From contig CAADUV010000062.1 in assembly GCA_900752305.1 (NCBI GenBank), positions 1 through 8,657 of the forward strand: DNA of 8,657 nucleotides. The letters run 5' to 3'. The notes under the pieces were generated by a model that saw nothing but the letters and a program-made list of their open reading frames with translations, had not been told where the DNA came from and searched no databases. The position numbers and the translations under genes were made by a program. Source of the stretch: an uncultured Oscillospiraceae bacterium. Lineage in GTDB: Bacteria; Bacillota; Clostridia; Oscillospirales; Oscillospiraceae. Positions 6,503-8,657 of this stretch are shown piece after piece. Each line of letters begins with the position of its first letter. Position 1 is the first letter of the stretch.

Positions 6503-6724
6503 TTAACTGACTTCAATCATTTCCGCGTCTGCTTTCCGCAGGGACAGCTCATAGCCGCGGACGGTGATCTCAATGGGGTCGCCCAGGGGTGCGACCTTAC
6601 GCAGGTAGATCTCCACGCCCTTGGTGATGCCCATATCCATGATACGGCGCTTGACCGGGCCAGTACCGTGGAGCTTGACGACCTGCACGGTATCGCCAAT
6701 GCTCACGTCTCTCAGTGTTTTCAT
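6503..6724 (-). CDS. feoA: FeoA-type iron transport accessory protein (second copy)
   Basis: A 73-residue protein with the SH3-like FeoA fold: MKTLRDVSIGDTVQVVKLHG opens the barrel, and RRIMDMGITKGVEIYLRKVAPLGDPIEI carries the conserved turn and central strands (MDMGITKG at about 29-36, APLGDP at about 45-50), followed by the final RGYELSLRKADAEMIEV strands. FeoA proteins are small cytoplasmic partners thought to act on FeoB. The internal ATG at 6724 is chosen over an in-frame ATG at 6748 because AAGGAGG sits just before it and would otherwise be coding. It lies 62 bases after the first feoA-like gene and 103 bases before feoB. This copy carries the PLGDPIE motif typical of classical FeoA, so it is the better candidate for the FeoB partner. 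Confidence 0.93.
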   Translation of the reverse strand: MKTLRDVSIGDTVQVVKLHGTGPVKRRIMDMGITKGVEIYLRKVAPLGDPIEITVRGYELSLRKADAEMIEVS

Positions 6725-6786
6725 CAGAAAATCCTCCTTTTTCTCCATATTCTACAAAACAATGGCCTCTCTGGAAAAAAACAGAC

Positions 6787-6999
6787 TCAGACCATGATCT
6801 TCCGGGCCATTTCCTCGCTGATGCCCACCCGGGTCTCTTTGACCTGAACGATGACGTTGCCGTTGAGTGCCGTAATCAGCTTGACTGCACTGCCCACGAC
6901 GAACCCCAAGTTCTCCAGGTGCTTCTTCACGTCCGGTTTCCCGCCGATCCGCTGAATGATCAGCTCATCGCCGACACTTGCAAAGTTCAAAGGCATCAT
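6787..6999 (-). CDS. feoA: FeoA-domain protein (first copy, leading gene of the feo operon)
   Basis: A 70-residue FeoA-fold protein: MMPLNFASVGDELIIQRIGG, then KKHLENLGFVVGSAVKLITALNGNVIVQVKETRVGISEEMARKIMV. The HLENLGFVVG turn and the closing RVGISEEMARKI helix are typical of the divergent FeoA copies that head feo operons in clostridia. It differs strongly from the 73-residue copy: it lacks APLGDP, with ALNGNVIV in that place, so the two probably have separate roles. The start could be either of two adjacent ATG codons (6999 or 6996), both served by GGGAGGG at about 7006-7012. Its leader contains two candidate metal-regulator boxes. Role in binding FeoB is inferred from family and context. 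Confidence 0.92.
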   Translation of the reverse strand: MMPLNFASVGDELIIQRIGGKPDVKKHLENLGFVVGSAVKLITALNGNVIVQVKETRVGISEEMARKIMV

Positions 7000-7038
7000 A
7001 CGAATCCCTCCCGTTCTTGTAGGTTAAAGTAGGTGAAT

Positions 7039-7054
7039 GTTAGCGCAACCTAAC
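7039..7054. promoter_or_regulatory. Candidate DtxR/IdeR-like operator 1 of the feo operon
   Basis: On the minus strand this reads GTTAGGTTGCGCTAAC, a GTTAG-N6-CTAAC palindrome. Aligned to the classical 19-base DtxR box TTAGGTTAGCCTAACCTAA (G or C at the centre) I count 14 matches. It lies in the leader, about 35-50 bases past the predicted transcription start. Confidence 0.65.
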
Positions 7055-7072
7055 TCGTGGTGATAAAATTCA

Positions 7073-7088
7073 GTTAGTATCAACTAAC
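7073..7088. promoter_or_regulatory. Candidate DtxR/IdeR-like operator 2 of the feo operon
   Basis: On the minus strand this reads GTTAGTTGATACTAAC, again GTTAG-N6-CTAAC, with 13 matches to the classical DtxR box by my count. It sits right at or after the predicted start of transcription (about 7090), an ideal place for repression by a metal-loaded regulator. The centres of the two boxes are 34 bases apart. Confidence 0.7.
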
Positions 7089-7096
7089 CGACTGAT

Positions 7097-7124
7097 ATAA
7101 TAGCACGTTCCGGAAATTTGTCAA
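7097..7124 (-). promoter_or_regulatory. Promoter of the feo operon
   Basis: On the minus strand a perfect TTGACA (7124-7119) is followed after 16 bases by TATTAT (7102-7097), within an AT-rich TATTATAT stretch that also allows slightly shifted -10 choices. The leader to the first feoA is about 90 bases and holds both candidate operators. Confidence 0.8.
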
Positions 7125-7251
7125 CGTCCATTCTTGCAGAAAATTCATCCAGGAAGAAAAATCGTCAAATTGACGAATCCAAACCGAGAATCCTTGTGTA
7201 AAATCCAGGGGAAAAGTCACCTTGTATAAAAATGCCTGTGTTGGGAGAAAG
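7125..7251. other. Intergenic spacer upstream of the feo promoter, with a palindrome
   Basis: No gene is supported here. The main feature is the palindrome TCGTCAAATTGACGA at 7162-7176 (7-bp arms around one A), about 40 bases upstream of the feo -35. It may be an operator for an upstream-binding regulator, but no regulator can be named. Confidence 0.4.
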
Positions 7252-7280
7252 GAAGAACCGACCCATAGGGTCGGTTCTTC
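7252..7280 (-). terminator. Intrinsic terminator of the riboflavin transporter gene
   Basis: A perfect 13-bp stem GAAGAACCGACCC/GGGTCGGTTCTTC with a 3-base loop, followed on the minus strand by CTTTCTCCC, lies about 44 bases past the stop codon at 7324. The pyrimidine tract is broken but the stem is very strong. Confidence 0.85.
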
Positions 7281-7323
7281 GGAAGAGTTGACGTTCAAAA
7301 GTAGGAGAGGACAGGTCACCGTG

Positions 7324-7998
7324 TCACAGCACACCCTGCCAGGCCAAGAAGCCCAGGATGCAGGTGATGAGCAGGACCAGGGAGACCAGGATGGTGCCCA
7401 GGTGGCGCTCCCGCTGCACTGCCACGGCGGCATTGGAGGAGGGAGCCAGCAGGTTGGCTTTGCGCAGGGCGGTGACGATGGGCTTATAGATGAGCATGGT
7501 GATGGCGGCGTTCAGGATGTACTTGCCCAGGTTGAAGGGCAGGAACACCGGTACCAGCATGGCGGCGACAGTTGCCCGGGGGACACCCATGTAGATGGGG
7601 GTGATGAGGAAGTTCCAGAGCAGCATGACGGCGGTGGCGGACAGGCAGCCCACGATCAGGCCGGTGATGGCGCCCTTGAGGGTGTGCTTGCGCTTATAGA
7701 TGAAGGCGGCCACGCAGGCAAAGCAGCAGCTGGAGAGGATGTTCATGACCAGACCGATGGGGCCGGTGGCGCTGATGGTGACCATCTCCACCGCGGCGAC
7801 CACAACGCCCACCAGAGCGGCGGACAGGGGGCCAAAGATGAAGCCAGCGATGGCGATGATGGTGTCCTTCACGTCCAGGGTCAGGAAGCCGGCCACGGGG
7901 GGGATGAGGAAGTGGCAGACGAAGATGACTGCGTAGGCGATAGCGGCCAGCATACCCAGCAGGGTGACTTTCTTGGTGTTGGTGATGTTTGCACTCAT
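7324..7998 (-). CDS. ribU: ECF transporter S component, riboflavin-specific (RibU-like)
   Basis: A 224-residue, very hydrophobic protein with about six family-type membrane helices, starting VTLLGMLAAIAYAVIFV after a short MSANITNTKK tail. In the ECF modular system the S component binds the vitamin and docks on a shared EcfA/EcfA'/EcfT module, none of which is in this window. Riboflavin is the likely substrate because an FMN riboswitch controls the gene and because the LWNFLITPIYMG segment (127-138, N129) and PFNLGKYILN (154-163, N157, K159) match the ligand-binding regions of RibU proteins. AAGGAGCG precedes the ATG. The protein has an extra C-terminal stretch: a polar linker (about 185-200) and another hydrophobic segment (about 202-219), beyond the usual six-helix core of roughly 190-205 residues. 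Confidence 0.92.
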   Translation of the reverse strand: MSANITNTKKVTLLGMLAAIAYAVIFVCHFLIPPVAGFLTLDVKDTIIAIAGFIFGPLSAALVGVVVAAVEMVTISATGPIGLVMNILSSCCFACVAAFIYKRKHTLKGAITGLIVGCLSATAVMLLWNFLITPIYMGVPRATVAAMLVPVFLPFNLGKYILNAAITMLIYKPIVTALRKANLLAPSSNAAVAVQRERHLGTILVSLVLLITCILGFLAWQGVL

Positions 7999-8017
7999 GA
8001 TTGATCGCTCCTTGATG

Positions 8018-8058
8018 AAAAAATAACACCTGAAAACAGAGTTGTCTTCCAGGTGTTA
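8018..8058 (-). terminator. Riboswitch expression-platform terminator before ribU
   Basis: On the minus strand, TAACACCTG (8058-8050) pairs with CAGGTGTTA (8032-8024) around a 17-base loop and is followed by TTTTTT (8023-8018), just before the ribU ribosome site. It lies between aptamer and gene, as expected for FMN-triggered termination. Confidence 0.88.
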
Positions 8059-8130
8059 AATATCATATCGGCGTGCGAAAAAGGGTGATGAGACTCCCAC
8101 CACAAATCTATCATACACGACATTATAACA

Positions 8131-8243
8131 CGTCTTCTTCCATCCAGACTATCACTGTTGGTTCCGGAGTTGCACCGAATCCTGCACCGAAGCGCTCGCG
8201 GACTTTGACCGCCAATCGGGAATTTCACCCTGCCCTGAAGACA
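8131..8243 (-). ncRNA. FMN riboswitch (RFN element)
   Basis: Read on the minus strand, the segment has the conserved RFN landmarks in order: P1 5' strand GTCTTC (8242-8237), AGGGCAGGGTGAAATTCCCG, GGCGGTCAAAGTCCGCGAGC, a GGATTCGGTGCAACTCCGGAACC arm and CGACAG-like CAACAGTGATAGTCTGGATG, closing with GAAGAC (8137-8132). The aptamer binds FMN; in this class binding in the leader usually switches off riboflavin synthesis or import genes. It lies between the promoter at 8265-8293 and the ribU terminator at 8018-8058. Confidence 0.97.
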
Positions 8244-8264
8244 CCACTATTCAGATGTTCTTAT

Positions 8265-8293
8265 AGTATAGCACGGTCGATTTCCGTTGACAA
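8265..8293 (-). promoter_or_regulatory. Promoter of the riboswitch-ribU unit
   Basis: On the minus strand TTGTCA (8293-8288) and TATACT (8270-8265) are separated by exactly 17 bases. The predicted start near 8258 lies about 15 bases before the RFN aptamer. Confidence 0.85.
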
Positions 8294-8332
8294 GGGGGAG
8301 ATCGTGAAAAAATGCACAGGAATGTGGACAAG

Positions 8333-8351
8333 TTTTTGACACCGTCAAAAA
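8333..8351. repeat. AT-rich palindrome upstream of the ribU promoter
   Basis: TTTTTGAC (8333-8340) and GTCAAAAA (8344-8351) form a perfect 8-bp inverted repeat around ACC. Part of it is the T tract of the terminator at 8347-8388. It may be a second small hairpin of that terminator or a binding site upstream of the ribU promoter. Confidence 0.4.
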
Positions 8352-8388
8352 ATCCCCACCGTGCCTCATACAAGGGGACGCGGTGGGG
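8347..8388 (-). terminator. Intrinsic terminator of the partial gene at the right edge
   Basis: On the minus strand, CCCCACCG (8388-8381) pairs with CGGTGGGG (8361-8354) around a 19-base loop and is followed by ATTTTTT. It begins 8 bases past the stop codon of the partial gene. Confidence 0.9.
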
Positions 8389-8396
8389 AAGGTCGG

Positions 8397-8657
8397 TCAG
8401 AGAAATTCGTTCACGTCCGCCGTAAACGCCTGGTTCATGGCGATGCCGGAGGACAGGAGGAAGGTCGCTGCGTTGTTTAGGCTCACGTGAGTGGGGATGT
8501 CAATGACCAGCAGCTCTTCCTGTGTCGGGTACATCATGGGCAGGGACACGTATCCAATGCAGCCGTCCGCCAAAAGCGGCCAACCGTAGTCGTCCAGCGT
8601 CGCCCCTTCCGGGCGCAGGAGCAAATCAGAGCCGCGGTCGGAGGTGAGATACTCCAA
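8397..8657 (-). CDS. C-terminal 86 residues of an unrecognised protein (5' end outside window)
   Basis: The frame is open to the window edge and ends at 8397; the first visible codon (TTG) is just the edge, not a start. The fragment is mixed polar and hydrophobic, with no clear membrane helix and no Cys. It contains YGWPLLADGCIGYVSLP, LLVIDIPTHVSLNNAATFLLSS and a C-terminal FTADVNEFL. I do not recognise the family. The segment around LLVIDIP looks like a buried beta strand and the following NNAATFLLSSGIAMNQA like a helix, so it is probably a soluble globular domain. The strong terminator straight after the stop shows it is the last gene of its unit, separate from the riboflavin transporter. 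It does contain one Cys, in DGCIGY; no catalytic motif can be assigned from this piece. Confidence 0.75.
   Translation of the reverse strand: MEYLTSDRGSDLLLRPEGATLDDYGWPLLADGCIGYVSLPMMYPTQEELLVIDIPTHVSLNNAATFLLSSGIAMNQAFTADVNEFL

Noticed and set aside
6725..6748. Eight-residue N-terminal extension of the 73-residue FeoA
   Set aside because: The AAGGAGG ribosome site lies within it, so the internal ATG at 6724 is the true start.
7222..8004. 260-residue plus-strand frame opposite ribU
   Set aside because: Composition is Gly/Asp/His/Gln-rich with no domain; it is the complement of a membrane protein gene under an FMN riboswitch.
8078..8101. Hairpin with five T just after the FMN aptamer as the main terminator
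   Set aside because: The stem is only about five pairs with one wobble; the 9-bp stem at 8018-8058 is far better placed. It is kept only as a possible secondary stop.

Overview
The window looks like chromosomal DNA of a GC-rich, low-oxygen Firmicute, probably a gut clostridium of the Oscillospiraceae type. Evidence seen: strong AGGAGG-type ribosome binding sites before nearly every gene, sigma-A-type promoters, U-tract terminators, a Gram-positive RFN (FMN) riboswitch before an ECF transporter S subunit, and a Firmicute-style feoA-feoA-feoB operon ending in a tiny Cys-rich membrane protein. The genus is an inference.

Layout. (1) Positions 1-1452, minus strand: a promoter, a leader containing an intrinsic terminator, a flavodoxin-fold NAD(P)H oxidoreductase, a 58-residue membrane peptide translationally coupled to it, and a response regulator cut off by the window edge in a run of 11 C. 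(2) Positions 1457-3614, plus strand: a MerR/BmrR-type regulator with a C-terminal effector domain, then a DapB-fold dehydrogenase related to 2,4-diaminopentanoate dehydrogenase. The dehydrogenase promoter has the long 19-bp spacer typical of MerR-activated genes, and a textbook terminator closes the unit. (3) Positions 3648-7124, minus strand: an iron(II) uptake operon, feoA - feoA - feoB - FeoB-associated Cys-rich protein. Two GTTAG-N6-CTAAC palindromes lie just after its promoter and a third, weaker one lies between feoA and feoB; they suggest DtxR/IdeR-like metal control. (4) Positions 7252-8293, minus strand: a promoter, an FMN riboswitch with a terminator expression platform, and a RibU-like riboflavin ECF S subunit. 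(5) Positions 8347-8657: the C-terminal end of an unrecognised gene and its terminator.

How it fits together: riboflavin import (FMN-sensed), ferrous iron import (metal-sensed) and a flavin-dependent oxidoreductase suit an anaerobe supplying flavin and iron cofactors, while the MerR-dehydrogenase pair looks like a self-contained inducible amine/amino-acid catabolic module. No mobile element, CRISPR array, tRNA or rRNA was seen. Nothing amounts to a clearly new multi-gene system. The least ordinary items are the attenuator-like leader of the flavoprotein gene, the large acidic extracytoplasmic insert in FeoB, the orphan MerR-controlled dehydrogenase and the coupled, apparently truncated membrane peptide.
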